Source: Phycisphaerae bacterium (lineage in GTDB: Bacteria > Planctomycetota > Phycisphaerae > UBA1845 > Fen-1342). Taken from it: DNA of 64,000 nucleotides. Under the pieces are notes generated by a model, which saw only the letters and a program-made list of their open reading frames with translations, made no database searches and was not told the DNA's origin. This document shows, piece by piece, positions 1 through 8,262 of the stretch (position 1 is the first letter of the stretch; each line of letters begins with the position of its first letter). Position numbers and translations under genes: made by a program. Where the stretch lies: positions 310,001 through 374,000 of the forward strand of contig JAUIEC010000002.1 of assembly GCA_030428945.1 (NCBI GenBank), in the 5' to 3' direction.

Positions 1-987
1 CAGGCTCAGTCCGGCGATCGAGAGCACCAGCGTGGCGACGACCGGCAGCGGCAGGTTGGCGAAGTTGATGTAGAGCTTCTGGTCGGGGTAGCGGATCCGC
101 GGGTCGTTGTCGAAGTGCGTGTGGTAGTTGGTCTCGTGCAGCAGGCGGCTGGTGACCGCGCCGAGGGCCTGGTTGCGCCAGTCCATTTCGCGCTGGTTGA
201 GGACCAGCCCGCGGTGCGAGCCCTTGACCACGGCCGTCTGGAACCAGGACTGGTAGGCGTCGCGGGTCATCTCGGGCCCGAAGACGATCAGGTCGCCGAC
301 CGGGCCGGCCAGCAGGACCGTCGCTCCCGCGACCAGCACGATCCGGAACTGCCGCTTCAGGGCAAACCAGACGACCAGCAGGCCGGGCGTCAGTTTCAGC
401 AGCACCGCCAGCCCGAGCCAGAACCCCGGCAGGGTCCGGCGTCCCTGCTGCCACTGGACGAATGCGGCCAGGAGCAGCAGCAGCGTCAGGTTGTTGATCT
501 GGTTCAGGCGGAACTCCCAGTGCCAGAACAGGCTCAGTGCCAGCACGGGCACCAGTTGGGTCACGGCCCAGTCCTGGGGTGGCAGCCCGGTCATGAATCG
601 GCCGAGCAGTTGCAGCATCGCGAAGAAGACGGCGATGTTGAACGTCAGCCAGATCACGCCGGCGACGCGGTGCGGCATCCAACTGAGGATCGTGTAGAGG
701 CGCGGCACGACCGGCAGGTACCACTCGATGCCGCCGCGCGGCACCTGGTGCCCGTCAACGATGTCGTAGCGCCCGTCCAGGTTCCCGTTCTCGAGCAGCC
801 AGTGGCTGGCCTTGTAGAAGTACTCGAAGTCGGCCGCCCGGGCCCCGATCGAGCGGAGCCCGAAGATCGCGTGCCCGATCAGGATGGCGATCAGGGCGGT
901 CAGACAGAACGTGCGAAGGCCCGGCGTGGCCACCGGCGGCGCAACGACATCCTGCGGGTCCTTGATGGTCTCGGGCGCGGCGCTCAT
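1..987 (-). CDS. GT87-family polyprenol-phosphate-dependent glycosyltransferase (DUF2029), 3' end missing
   Basis: Integral membrane protein whose reading frame is open for 329 codons and runs off the left edge, so the C-terminus is missing. The start is the ATG at 987; an in-frame stop (1000-1002) lies just upstream. A hydrophobic helix follows about 25 cytoplasmic residues, then the acidic D-F-E-Y-F-Y loop and a Y-L-P-V-V-P-R segment, then repeated hydrophobic helices including F-W-L-G-L-A-V-L-L-K-L-T-P-G followed by a basic K-R-Q-F-R turn. This arrangement (acidic first periplasmic loop, K-x-x-P before a basic loop) is typical of the GT-C fold DUF2029/GT87 family, which transfers mannose or related sugars from a lipid-phosphate donor to envelope glycans or lipids. 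Acceptor and sugar cannot be told from sequence. The next gene upstream on this strand is aroB, but a 560-bp repeat-rich gap separates them, so it is probably transcribed alone. Confidence 0.72.
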   Translation of the reverse strand, partial: MSAAPETIKDPQDVVAPPVATPGLRTFCLTALIAILIGHAIFGLRSIGARAADFEYFYKASHWLLENGNLDGRYDIVDGHQVPRGGIEWYLPVVPRLYTILSWMPHRVAGVIWLTFNIAVFFAMLQLLGRFMTGLPPQDWAVTQLVPVLALSLFWHWEFRLNQINNLTLLLLLAAFVQWQQGRRTLPGFWLGLAVLLKLTPGLLVVWFALKRQFRIVLVAGATVLLAGPVGDLIVFGPEMTRDAYQSWFQTAVVKGSHRGLVLNQREMDWRNQALGAVTSRLLHETNYHTHFDNDPRIRYPDQKLYINFANLPLPVVATLVLSIAGLSL

Positions 988-1010
988 ATCCGGGGCATCC
1001 TACTACGGAG

Positions 1011-1186
1011 AAAGCGCAGGGGCGAGGGAGGCGGGAACGGAACGGGGAACAGGGAGCGAGGGAGCGTGGGAGCAAGGGAGCGAGTGAGGGAGCAAGGGAG
1101 CAAGGGAGCAAGGGAGCAAGGGAGTGAGGGAGCAAGGGAGCAAGGGAGTGAGGGAGCAAGGGAGCAAGGGAGTGAGGGAGCCCTGC
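1011..1186. repeat. Purine octamer microsatellite (gggagcaa / gggagtga type)
   Basis: About 170 bp of almost pure purine sequence on the plus strand made of imperfect tandem octamers gggagcaa, gggagcga and gggagtga, preceded by a short gggaacag-type stretch. It lies in the 562-bp gap between aroB and the GT87 gene, both on the minus strand. Open frames crossing it encode only low-complexity peptide and are not credible genes. The same octamer families recur in many other gaps of this window. Confidence 0.9.
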
Positions 1187-1190
1187 CCCT

Positions 1191-1262
1191 GAGCGAGCGC
1201 CTGGGTGCCCCGCCCTTGAGCGAGCGCCTGGGTGCCCCGCCCTTGAGCGAGCGCAGCGAGCG
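1191..1262. repeat. 27-bp tandem repeat, two full units plus partial
   Basis: Two perfect adjacent copies of a 27-bp unit starting gagcgagcgcctgggtgccc (1191-1217 and 1218-1244), followed by a third copy that diverges after about 10 bp into gagcgagcgcagcgagcgg. It directly adjoins the octamer repeat block. No coding potential is evident. Confidence 0.85.
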
Positions 1263-1319
1263 GAAGGGTGGGGGACTGCGTTTGGCCCCGACACGGAAGA
1301 AGAACCGCGCAGCAGAAGA

Positions 1320-1399
1320 GCCAGGCGGTGCGGCATCGACGCCTGCGGCTTCCACGGTCGACGCAATCGCGGACGGCCGCGTCGATGACGCACCCTACC
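1320..1399 (-). repeat. REP-like palindromic element, copy A
   Basis: An 80-bp element bounded by inverted 16-bp arms at 1327-1342 and 1379-1394 that pair at 15 of 16 positions (ggtgcgtcatcgacgc type). A second copy in the opposite orientation lies at 59841-59920. The two share the arm sequences plus the outer flanks gtaggg and ccgcctggc, but differ in the central 35 bp. The structure resembles REP or small non-autonomous mobile palindromes. No transposase is nearby. Confidence 0.75.
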
Positions 1400-1465
1400 C
1401 TCGCAGGTCGGTTCCGCGCGCCGGCGAACCGGATCATCCCGCGAAACCAACCCGCGCAGAGAAGA

Positions 1466-1491
1466 CACTGCTCAAGAGCTCAGGAGCAGTG
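1466..1491. repeat. Palindrome CACTGCTC...GAGCAGTG, copy 1
   Basis: Perfect 8-bp inverted arms CACTGCTC (1466-1473) and GAGCAGTG (1484-1491) with a 10-base loop. A related palindrome with a 2-base loop and a matching tgcc flank lies at 19799-19816, also between genes. It sits about 60 bp past the aroB stop and might stop or stabilise aroB transcripts, but there is no T tract. Confidence 0.6.
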
Positions 1492-1549
1492 GCACAAGAC
1501 GGCGACTCCGAACGGAAGGTCGGGGGACGGTCCGGCGCAACCGACAGAG

Positions 1550-2623
1550 TCAGAGCACCTGAAGCGCCTCGCGCAGTTGTGCTTCCGTGACGTCCGTGGT
1601 CCAGCCCGCCTTGCCGATCGCGTTCAGCACGACGAAATTCAGGCGCCCTTCCAGGACCTTCTTGTCCTGCCGGCAGAGGTCCAGCAGCGCATCCGGATCC
1701 AGCGGCTTCGGCAGTCGCGTCGGCAGGCCCAGTCTCGACAGCAGGTCCGCGATCCGCGTGCAGTCCGCCGCTGACAGGCCGCCGCGCAGTCGCGACACCT
1801 CGGCCGCGACCCGCATGCCCAGCGCCACGCACTCCCCGTGACGCAGGTCGAAACCCAGCAGGTGCTCGATCGCGTGCCCGACCGTGTGGCCGAAGTTCAG
1901 CAGCATCCGCGGGCCGGCTTCGCGTTCGTCCCGGGCGACGACGCCGGCCTTGATCGCGCAGTTGCGGGCGATCAGTTCGTCCGCCAGGTCCGGGTCGGCG
2001 TCGGCCAGACGTTCGGCGTGCTGTTCGTGCCAGGCAAGCAGGTCCGGGTCGGCGATCAGGGCGTGCTTGACGCTCTCGGCCAGGCCGGCCCGGTACTCGC
2101 GGCGGGGCAGCGTGTCGAGCAGCGCCGTGTCGATGACGACCGCCACCGGCTGGTGGAACGCGCCGACGAGGTTCTTCCCGGCCGGGTGGTTGACGGCGGT
2201 CTTGCCACCGATCGAGGCGTCGATGGCCGCTTCGAGGGTCGTCGGGACCTGGAGGAAACGGATGCCGCGGAGCCAGGTGGCGGCGACGAATCCGCCGAGG
2301 TCGCCGGCCACGCCGCCGCCGAAGGTCAGCAGCAGATCGCGCCGCCCGATCCGGGCCTCGGCCAGCCCGGCGTACAGCCGGTCGGCCTGGGCGAGGGTCT
2401 TGCTGGCTTCCCCGGGCGGGAAGGGGAGGGTGGCGTCGAAGGGGCGCTGCCAGGCGGAGGCGAGCCGGTCGAGGTGCAGGTCGGCGACGGTCTGATCCGT
2501 GACGACGGCGGTGCGCCGAACCTGGGGGAGGCTGTCGCGTATAACGGGGAGGTCCTCGAGCGCGCCGCGGCGGATGTGGATGCGGTAGGCGCGGTCGGCG
2601 AGGGGGACGTCAACCGCGGTCAT
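1550..2623 (-). CDS. aroB: 3-dehydroquinate synthase
   Basis: Catalyses the second step of the shikimate pathway, converting DAHP to 3-dehydroquinate with NAD+ and a divalent metal, in the cytoplasm. The 357-residue product has the family's hallmark glycine-rich NAD-binding segment (F-G-G-G-V-A-G-D-L-G-G-F), the Q-V-P-T-T-L segment, the S-I-G-G-K-T-A-V-N-H and K-N-L-V-G-A-F-H-Q-P catalytic loops, and the metal-ligand region around L-N-F-G-H-T-V-G-H-A-I-E. Length is normal. I chose the ATG at 2623 because GGAGG lies 7 bases upstream; an in-frame ATG 13 codons earlier (2662) has no such site. It is divergent from folC across 167 bp. Confidence 0.97.
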   Translation of the reverse strand: MTAVDVPLADRAYRIHIRRGALEDLPVIRDSLPQVRRTAVVTDQTVADLHLDRLASAWQRPFDATLPFPPGEASKTLAQADRLYAGLAEARIGRRDLLLTFGGGVAGDLGGFVAATWLRGIRFLQVPTTLEAAIDASIGGKTAVNHPAGKNLVGAFHQPVAVVIDTALLDTLPRREYRAGLAESVKHALIADPDLLAWHEQHAERLADADPDLADELIARNCAIKAGVVARDEREAGPRMLLNFGHTVGHAIEHLLGFDLRHGECVALGMRVAAEVSRLRGGLSAADCTRIADLLSRLGLPTRLPKPLDPDALLDLCRQDKKVLEGRLNFVVLNAIGKAGWTTDVTEAQLREALQVL

Positions 2624-2790
2624 GGGCGGTCCTCCGGGCGGGGTGTTGGTTCCATCTGGCACGTTTATTGCTAGGGCGATAAATGTCCGATAATGGCATT
2701 GATAATGTATCGGTCAGAGGGGTTTGTGAGCAGTCCGTGGGCGTTCGGTGGGTGGGGTCCTTGACCGAAACGGTGTTTTTGGGGTAGTCT
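2624..2790. promoter_or_regulatory. Divergent aroB/folC promoter region with dyad
   Basis: A 167-bp gap between the divergent starts of aroB and folC. Its centre (about 2660-2715) is clearly more AT-rich than the surroundings and contains a CCGATA...TATCGG inverted repeat (2687-2692 and 2708-2713). I see no clean pair of -35 and -10 boxes, so this is a probable control region rather than a mapped promoter. Confidence 0.35.
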
Positions 2791-4215
2791 GTGACCATGG
2801 CTAAGACGGCTTCCAAGAAGGCCCCGGCCCGCAAATCTTCGCGGACGGGGACCGGTAAACCTGTGATCCGGACCTTCCGGTCCGCGATGAACTTCCTCAA
2901 TGCCCGTACGAACTACGAACGCATGGTTCGGGTCGGGTACAACGCGACCAATTTTAACCTGACGCGGATGCAGCGGCTTGCCACGGCGCTGGGGAATCCG
3001 CAGCGGCAGTTCAAATCGGTCCACATCGCCGGCACCAAGGGCAAGGGCTCGACCGCCCACATGGTCGCCGCGATGCTGCAGCGGGGCGGGCTCAAGGTCG
3101 GCCTGTACACCTCGCCGCATTTCATCTCGATCTGCGAACGCATGCGGATCGACGGCCAGCAGATCAGCGAGCCCGAGTTCGCCCGCCTGATCGCCAAGGT
3201 CGCCCCGCACGTCGAGAAGGAAACCAAGGACGCGTTCACGTTCTTCGAGATCATGACCGCGGCCGCCTTCCAGTACTTCGCCGACCAGGGTGTCGACATT
3301 GCCGTGATCGAGACCGGGCTGGGCGGTCGGCTGGATTCGACCAACATCCTCAAGCCGGAAGTCTGCGCGATCACCAACATCAGCTACGACCACATGGCAC
3401 AACTCGGCCGGACGCTGCCCGAGATCGCCGAAGAGAAGGCCGGGATCTTCAAGCCCGGGACGCCGGTCATCACCGGACCGCAGGAATCGGCCGTCACCAA
3501 GGTCCTCAAGGCGGCCGCCAAGAAGGTCGGTGCCCCGCTGCGGATCGTGGGCGATGACATCGAGTTCAGCTACCGCTTCGAATCGTCGCGGGCGACCGGG
3601 CCGCACACGCGGGTCTGCATGTCGACTTCGGGCAGCCGGTTTGATCATGTGCAGGTGCCGCTGCTGGGCGAGCACCAGGCCCACAACTGCGGCATCGCCC
3701 TCGGCGTGATCGACGCGCTGCGGGCGGGCGGGCTCGAAATCTCCGAGCAGGACGCGATCGACGGACTCGAAGACCTCGAGGTACGCGGGCGGATGGAGAT
3801 CGTCCGCGAGAACCCGCGGACCGTGGTCGACGGGGCCCACAACGCGGCTAGCATCGCGGCCCTGATGCGGGCGATCGGCCAGAACGTCAACTACGACTCG
3901 ATGGTGGTGATCTTCGGCTGCTCGGTCGACAAGGACATCGACGGGATGCTGGCCCAGTTGCAGCTTGGGGCCGACAAGATCATCTTCACCAGCACCGGCC
4001 CGGTCCGGTCGATGGACCCGCACGAACTGCACCAGCGGTTCGCCGAGAAGAGCCAGAAGATGGCGATGGTCGAGCCGGACCTCAAGGACGCCTTCCGCGT
4101 GGCCTGCAACTGTGTCGGGCGCGACGACCTGATCTGCGTGACCGGCTCGGTCTACCTGGCCGGCCGGGCGATGCAGGAACTTCCCCAGGACGAGACCGAA
4201 GTGCACCGCGCCTAG
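2791..4215 (+). CDS. folC: Folylpolyglutamate synthase / dihydrofolate synthase
   Basis: ATP-dependent Mur-ligase-type enzyme that adds glutamate to dihydropteroate and/or reduced folates. The 474-residue protein has the P-loop H-I-A-G-T-K-G-K-G-S-T at residues 78-88, the folate-contacting T-S-P-H-F segment, the E-T-G-L-G-G-R-L-D-S-T-N family signature, the I-S-Y-D-H metal/ATP region and a C-terminal domain with V-D-G-A-H-N. An extra basic N-terminal tail of about 25 residues precedes the usual start of homology. A GTG at 2791 is 6 bases after GGGG; an ATG two codons later (2797) is a possible alternative. Confidence 0.95.
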   Translation: MTMAKTASKKAPARKSSRTGTGKPVIRTFRSAMNFLNARTNYERMVRVGYNATNFNLTRMQRLATALGNPQRQFKSVHIAGTKGKGSTAHMVAAMLQRGGLKVGLYTSPHFISICERMRIDGQQISEPEFARLIAKVAPHVEKETKDAFTFFEIMTAAAFQYFADQGVDIAVIETGLGGRLDSTNILKPEVCAITNISYDHMAQLGRTLPEIAEEKAGIFKPGTPVITGPQESAVTKVLKAAAKKVGAPLRIVGDDIEFSYRFESSRATGPHTRVCMSTSGSRFDHVQVPLLGEHQAHNCGIALGVIDALRAGGLEISEQDAIDGLEDLEVRGRMEIVRENPRTVVDGAHNAASIAALMRAIGQNVNYDSMVVIFGCSVDKDIDGMLAQLQLGADKIIFTSTGPVRSMDPHELHQRFAEKSQKMAMVEPDLKDAFRVACNCVGRDDLICVTGSVYLAGRAMQELPQDETEVHRA

Positions 4216-4311
4216 CGGCGGGATCGGACCGTCTGCGAGTAAGCCAGTAAGCAAGCCGAGTGCCCGATCGCGGGTCGCCGGACCGGTTCCTGTTCCCTGC
4301 CCGGGAGTCCG

Positions 4312-5472
4312 ATGCTGAAAGAAGATCGGAACCAGCACGCGGCCGGCCTGCTTCATCCCCGCACCTTCTCGTTCTCACCGCTCACCTGTGTCTTGCTGGC
4401 GTTTGCCGGTCTGCTGATCTCCGGCTGCGCGCACCGGCATGATCAGCCGCGCCGGGTCTCCTGGGTCTGGCTGGCACTCGACGCGCCGACCAGCGCCAGC
4501 CTGCGGGGACTCAGTGTCGGCGAACGGGCCGTCTGGGCCAGCGGGCAGAACGGGACCGTGATCCGCACGACCGACGGTGGCGGCACCTGGCAGATCCGCA
4601 GCATTCCCGAAGCCGCCGAACTGGACCTGCGCGATATCGATGCGCTCGACCGGAACACCGCCCTGGCCATGTCGGCCGGTTCTCCGGCGCGGATCTTCCG
4701 CACCGAGGACGGCGGAGTTACCTGGCGGACCGTCTATCGCAACGACCATCCGGATGTCTTCCTCGATGGGATGGCATTCCGCGGGCAGACCGGTTTCGCC
4801 TACGGAGACCCGCTCGAGGGCTGCCTGCTGGTGCTTCGCAGCGACGATGCCGGACGAACCTGGACCCGGATCCCCTGCGGGCAACTCCCGCGGCACCTTT
4901 CCGGCGAGGCCGGGTTCGCGGCCAGCGGCAGTGGCATCGTCATCCCCCAGCCGGACCAGGTCATCTTCGGAACCGGCGGCGGTTCAGCGGCCCGACTGTT
5001 CTCAAGCGGCGACGCCGGAGAAACCTGGACCACCACCAGCCTGCCTCTCGCCGCCGGCAGCGCCGCCCGCGGCGTCTTCTCACTCGCCTGCGGCGCGGAA
5101 GGGCGCGTGGTCGCGGTCGGTGGCGACTACCTGAACCCCGACACGGCGGAAGGCACGGCCGCCTTCAGCACCGACGGCGGCAGGACCTGGCAGCGGGCCG
5201 CCACGCCGCCCGGGGGCTACCGCTCGTGCGTGACGAGTGCGTCCTGCACCCCCGCCTACGTCAGCAGCAGCAGGGCGGACTGGCCGCTGTTCGTCGCGGT
5301 CGGCACCAACGGCGCGGACGTCTCCTGGGACGGCGGCCGAACCTGGAAGCAGGCCGGGACCACCGGCTACCACGCGATCGCCTTTCACGCGCAAAGCTCG
5401 ATCGGTTTCGCGGTTGGCGCGGATGGTGCCGTCGCCAGGATCACCCTGACCGCCCGGCCGGCCAGCCGATGA
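4312..5472 (+). CDS. Lipoprotein with BNR/Asp-box beta-propeller (Ycf48-like)
   Basis: 386 residues with an N-terminal hydrophobic segment and lipobox I-S-G-C (Cys39), so probably lipid-anchored outside the cytoplasmic membrane. The mature part contains at least five Asp-box motifs of the S/T-x-D-x-G-x-T-W type (T-D-G-G-G-T-W, E-D-G-G-V-T-W, D-D-A-G-R-T-W, G-D-A-G-E-T-W, T-D-G-G-R-T-W, W-D-G-G-R-T-W), each in a beta-propeller blade. The fold matches the Ycf48/sialidase-like group. No sialidase catalytic residues could be assigned, so the role is unknown; binding or assembly functions are typical. GGGAG precedes the ATG by 5 bases. Confidence 0.7.
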   Translation: MLKEDRNQHAAGLLHPRTFSFSPLTCVLLAFAGLLISGCAHRHDQPRRVSWVWLALDAPTSASLRGLSVGERAVWASGQNGTVIRTTDGGGTWQIRSIPEAAELDLRDIDALDRNTALAMSAGSPARIFRTEDGGVTWRTVYRNDHPDVFLDGMAFRGQTGFAYGDPLEGCLLVLRSDDAGRTWTRIPCGQLPRHLSGEAGFAASGSGIVIPQPDQVIFGTGGGSAARLFSSGDAGETWTTTSLPLAAGSAARGVFSLACGAEGRVVAVGGDYLNPDTAEGTAAFSTDGGRTWQRAATPPGGYRSCVTSASCTPAYVSSSRADWPLFVAVGTNGADVSWDGGRTWKQAGTTGYHAIAFHAQSSIGFAVGADGAVARITLTARPASR

Positions 5473-5565
5473 CGGTCCGCTGAGCATCGTCGCCGGACGG
5501 ATCGCCGGGTCGGAGCCACACCTGCCACCTGTTCGCTGTTCCCGGTTCCCTATACATTCACACCC

Positions 5566-8262
5566 GTGAACGACGACACACGCGACAGACCGCCGGCGCG
5601 GTATGCGCCGCCCGAGGATCTCCAGAAGCTGACGCCGGCGATGCGGCAGTACTGGGAGCAGAAGCAGCAGGCCGGCGATGCGATCCTGCTGTTTCGGATG
5701 GGCGACTTCTACGAACTGTTCTACGACGATGCCGAACTGGCCGCCGGGCTGCTGGGGATCACGCTGACCAGCCGCGACAAGGGCAGCACGCCCCTGGCCG
5801 GGATTCCCTACCACGCGCTCGACGGCTACCTCGCCAAGCTGGTCAACGCCGGGCACAAGGTCGCGATCAGCGAACAGGTCGAGGACGCCGCCCAGGCCAA
5901 GGGTGTCGTCAAGCGGGCCATCGTCCGGATCGTCACGCCGGGGACCCTGACCGACGACGGCCTGCTCGACCAGGGCACCTCGAACGTGCTCGCGGCTTTG
6001 TGCGAAGACGGTGCCACGGTCGGCCTGGCGACGCTGGAACTCTCGACCGGCCAGTTGATCGTGCAGCGTTTCGCCGAGGACGTGGTCCTGGACGAACTGG
6101 CCCGGGTCGCGCCGGCCGAGGTACTGCTGGCCGAGCACGACGGCGTTGGCCGGCACCCGCTGCACGAGCCGATTCGGGACCGTTGCGGGGCGCTGGTGAC
6201 GATGCGGCCGGCGACGGACTTCACACCGCACCGGGCCGAGCAGTTGCTGCTGGAGCAGTTCGAGGTCCGCGGGCTGGTCGGCTTCGGATTCGAGGAGATG
6301 GACGCCAGCCTGCAGGCGGCCGGAGCGCTGCTGGCGTACGTTCGCGAGACGCAGCTCAGCGGCATACAGCACCTGCGGCCACCGCGGCGGCAGTCGCGGA
6401 GCGAGTTCCTGGTGCTCGACCAGACGACGCTGCGCAGCCTGGAGGTTGAGCGAACGCTGCGGGGCAGCGGACGGACCGGCACGCTGCTGAAGGCGGTCGA
6501 TCGGACGGGCACGGCGATGGGGGCCCGGCAACTGCGGCACTGGCTGTGCTATCCGCTGCGGCAGCCGGAGTCGATCCGGCAACGGCAGCGCCTGATCGAG
6601 GTGCTGCGGACCGAGGCGGGCCAGCGGCGGGCCCTGCAGTCCGCCCTGAAGCAGTGTGGTGACATCGAGCGGATGGTCGGGCGGCTGGGCGTGCAGCGGA
6701 CCAGCGCGCGGGAACTGCGGCAACTGGGCGACACGCTCAGCCAGTTCCCGGCGATTCGCTGCCAGTTGCGTGACCTGCGGAGCGACCAGGCCGATGCGCT
6801 GGCCGATCACCTCGAAGGGCTCGACGATGTCGCCGCGCACCTGACCGCCACGCTGCGCGAGGATGCGCCGCTCGGTCTGCGGGAGGGCGGCATGTTCGCC
6901 GACGGGGTCGATGCGGAACTCGACCGGCTGCGAAGCATCGACCGCGACGGGCAGGCCTGGCTGCGCGAGTATCAGCGGACCGAGACCGAAGCGACCGGGA
7001 TCCCGACGCTGAAGGTCGGCTTCAACCGCGTGTTCGGCTACTACATCGAGGTGACCACGCCGCACCGCGATCGCGTCCCGGAACACTACGTCCGCAAGCA
7101 GACCCTGAAGAACGCCGAGCGCTACATCACCGACGAACTGAAGAAGTACGAGAGCGAGGCCCTCTCGGCCGCTTCGCGGGCGAACGAACTCGAGTACGCC
7201 CTGTTCCAGCAGTTGCGCGACGAGATCGCCGCGCACATCCCGCGTCTGCAGCAGGCCGGACAGGCGTTGGCGGTGATCGACGTGCTGGCCGGCTGGGCGG
7301 ACCTGTCGCTCGAGCGGAACTGGTGTCGGCCGGAACTGGTCGACGAGCCGCTGCTGGAGATCGAGGCCGGGCGGCATCCGGTGCTGGATGCGACCATGGG
7401 CCCCGAGTTCGTGCCGAATGACACGCGCCTGCGTTCGCGCGAGGCCGACGCGGGCGTCTTCGAGGAGGGTGGCGGCGGAACACTGGCGCTGATCACCGGG
7501 CCGAACATGGCCGGCAAGAGCACCTACATCCGGCAGGTGGCGTTGCTGACGCTGCTGGCGCACTGCGGGTGCTGGGTGCCGGCGACCCGGATGCGGTTCG
7601 GGCTGGTCGATCGGATCTTCACGCGGGTCGGCGCCAGCGACGAGCTCTCGCGCGGGCAGTCGACCTTCATGGTCGAGATGCTCGAGACCGCCAACATCCT
7701 GCACAACGCCACCGCGGACAGCCTGGTGATCCTCGACGAGATCGGCCGCGGGACCAGCACGTTCGACGGGCTGGCGCTGGCCTGGGCGATCACCGAGTAC
7801 CTGGCCTGCGATCGCGGGTGCCGGGCTCTGTTCGCGACGCACTACCACGAACTGACCGAACTGCCCGAACTGCTGGAGGGGATCTTCAACCTGAACGTCG
7901 AAGTCCGCGAGTTCGAGGACCGCATCGTGTTCCTGCACCGGATCTGTCCGGGGGCGGCCGATCGCAGCTACGGGCTGCACGTGGCGAAACTGGCGGGGAT
8001 CGGGCCGGGCGTGCTCGAGCGGGCCAACGCCGTGCTGAACGAACTCGAGCAGACCTTCGGGCGCGAGACCAAGCGGCCGGTGCTGGCGGCCGTGCAGCGT
8101 CGGCGGCAGCGGCAGTTGCGGCTGTTCGAAGCACCGGAGGAGGCGGTCGTGCGGGAACTCCGCGGTCTCGGCCAGCCGCTGGATGGCGGGCAGGCCCTGG
8201 CGAAGCTGGTCGCGTGGCGAAAGCAGCTTGGTCTGCCGGCCCCGGGTGAGGACGCGTCATGA
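5566..8262 (+). CDS. mutS: DNA mismatch repair protein MutS
   Basis: Recognises mismatches and small loops and starts mismatch repair with MutL. At 898 residues it is slightly longer than most MutS1. The mismatch-reading F-x-E motif is present in G-D-F-Y-E-L-F (Phe48, Glu50); the clamp and lever regions follow; Walker A G-P-N-M-A-G-K-S-T is at 645-653 and Walker B L-V-I-L-D-E at 720-725, followed by G-R-G-T-S-T-F-D-G and the T-H-Y-H-E-L helix. The start is a GTG at 5566 with no clear ribosome site; the next Met (residue 26) is inside the conserved N-terminus, so GTG is preferred. The TGA overlaps the next gene's ATG (ATGA), implying coupled translation. Confidence 0.97.
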   Translation: MNDDTRDRPPARYAPPEDLQKLTPAMRQYWEQKQQAGDAILLFRMGDFYELFYDDAELAAGLLGITLTSRDKGSTPLAGIPYHALDGYLAKLVNAGHKVAISEQVEDAAQAKGVVKRAIVRIVTPGTLTDDGLLDQGTSNVLAALCEDGATVGLATLELSTGQLIVQRFAEDVVLDELARVAPAEVLLAEHDGVGRHPLHEPIRDRCGALVTMRPATDFTPHRAEQLLLEQFEVRGLVGFGFEEMDASLQAAGALLAYVRETQLSGIQHLRPPRRQSRSEFLVLDQTTLRSLEVERTLRGSGRTGTLLKAVDRTGTAMGARQLRHWLCYPLRQPESIRQRQRLIEVLRTEAGQRRALQSALKQCGDIERMVGRLGVQRTSARELRQLGDTLSQFPAIRCQLRDLRSDQADALADHLEGLDDVAAHLTATLREDAPLGLREGGMFADGVDAELDRLRSIDRDGQAWLREYQRTETEATGIPTLKVGFNRVFGYYIEVTTPHRDRVPEHYVRKQTLKNAERYITDELKKYESEALSAASRANELEYALFQQLRDEIAAHIPRLQQAGQALAVIDVLAGWADLSLERNWCRPELVDEPLLEIEAGRHPVLDATMGPEFVPNDTRLRSREADAGVFEEGGGGTLALITGPNMAGKSTYIRQVALLTLLAHCGCWVPATRMRFGLVDRIFTRVGASDELSRGQSTFMVEMLETANILHNATADSLVILDEIGRGTSTFDGLALAWAITEYLACDRGCRALFATHYHELTELPELLEGIFNLNVEVREFEDRIVFLHRICPGAADRSYGLHVAKLAGIGPGVLERANAVLNELEQTFGRETKRPVLAAVQRRRQRQLRLFEAPEEAVVRELRGLGQPLDGGQALAKLVAWRKQLGLPAPGEDAS

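Noticed and set aside
1011..1262. Possible repetitive surface-protein gene from the open frame across the octamers
   Set aside because: The peptide is only a translation of simple repeats, frames are open in several phases on both strands, and the same DNA recurs between unrelated genes.
5080..7980. A 966-codon open frame on the minus strand opposite mutS
   Set aside because: It is the antisense shadow of a highly GC-biased gene; the peptide is rich in Arg, Gln, Pro and Gly with no motifs, while mutS on the other strand is fully conserved.
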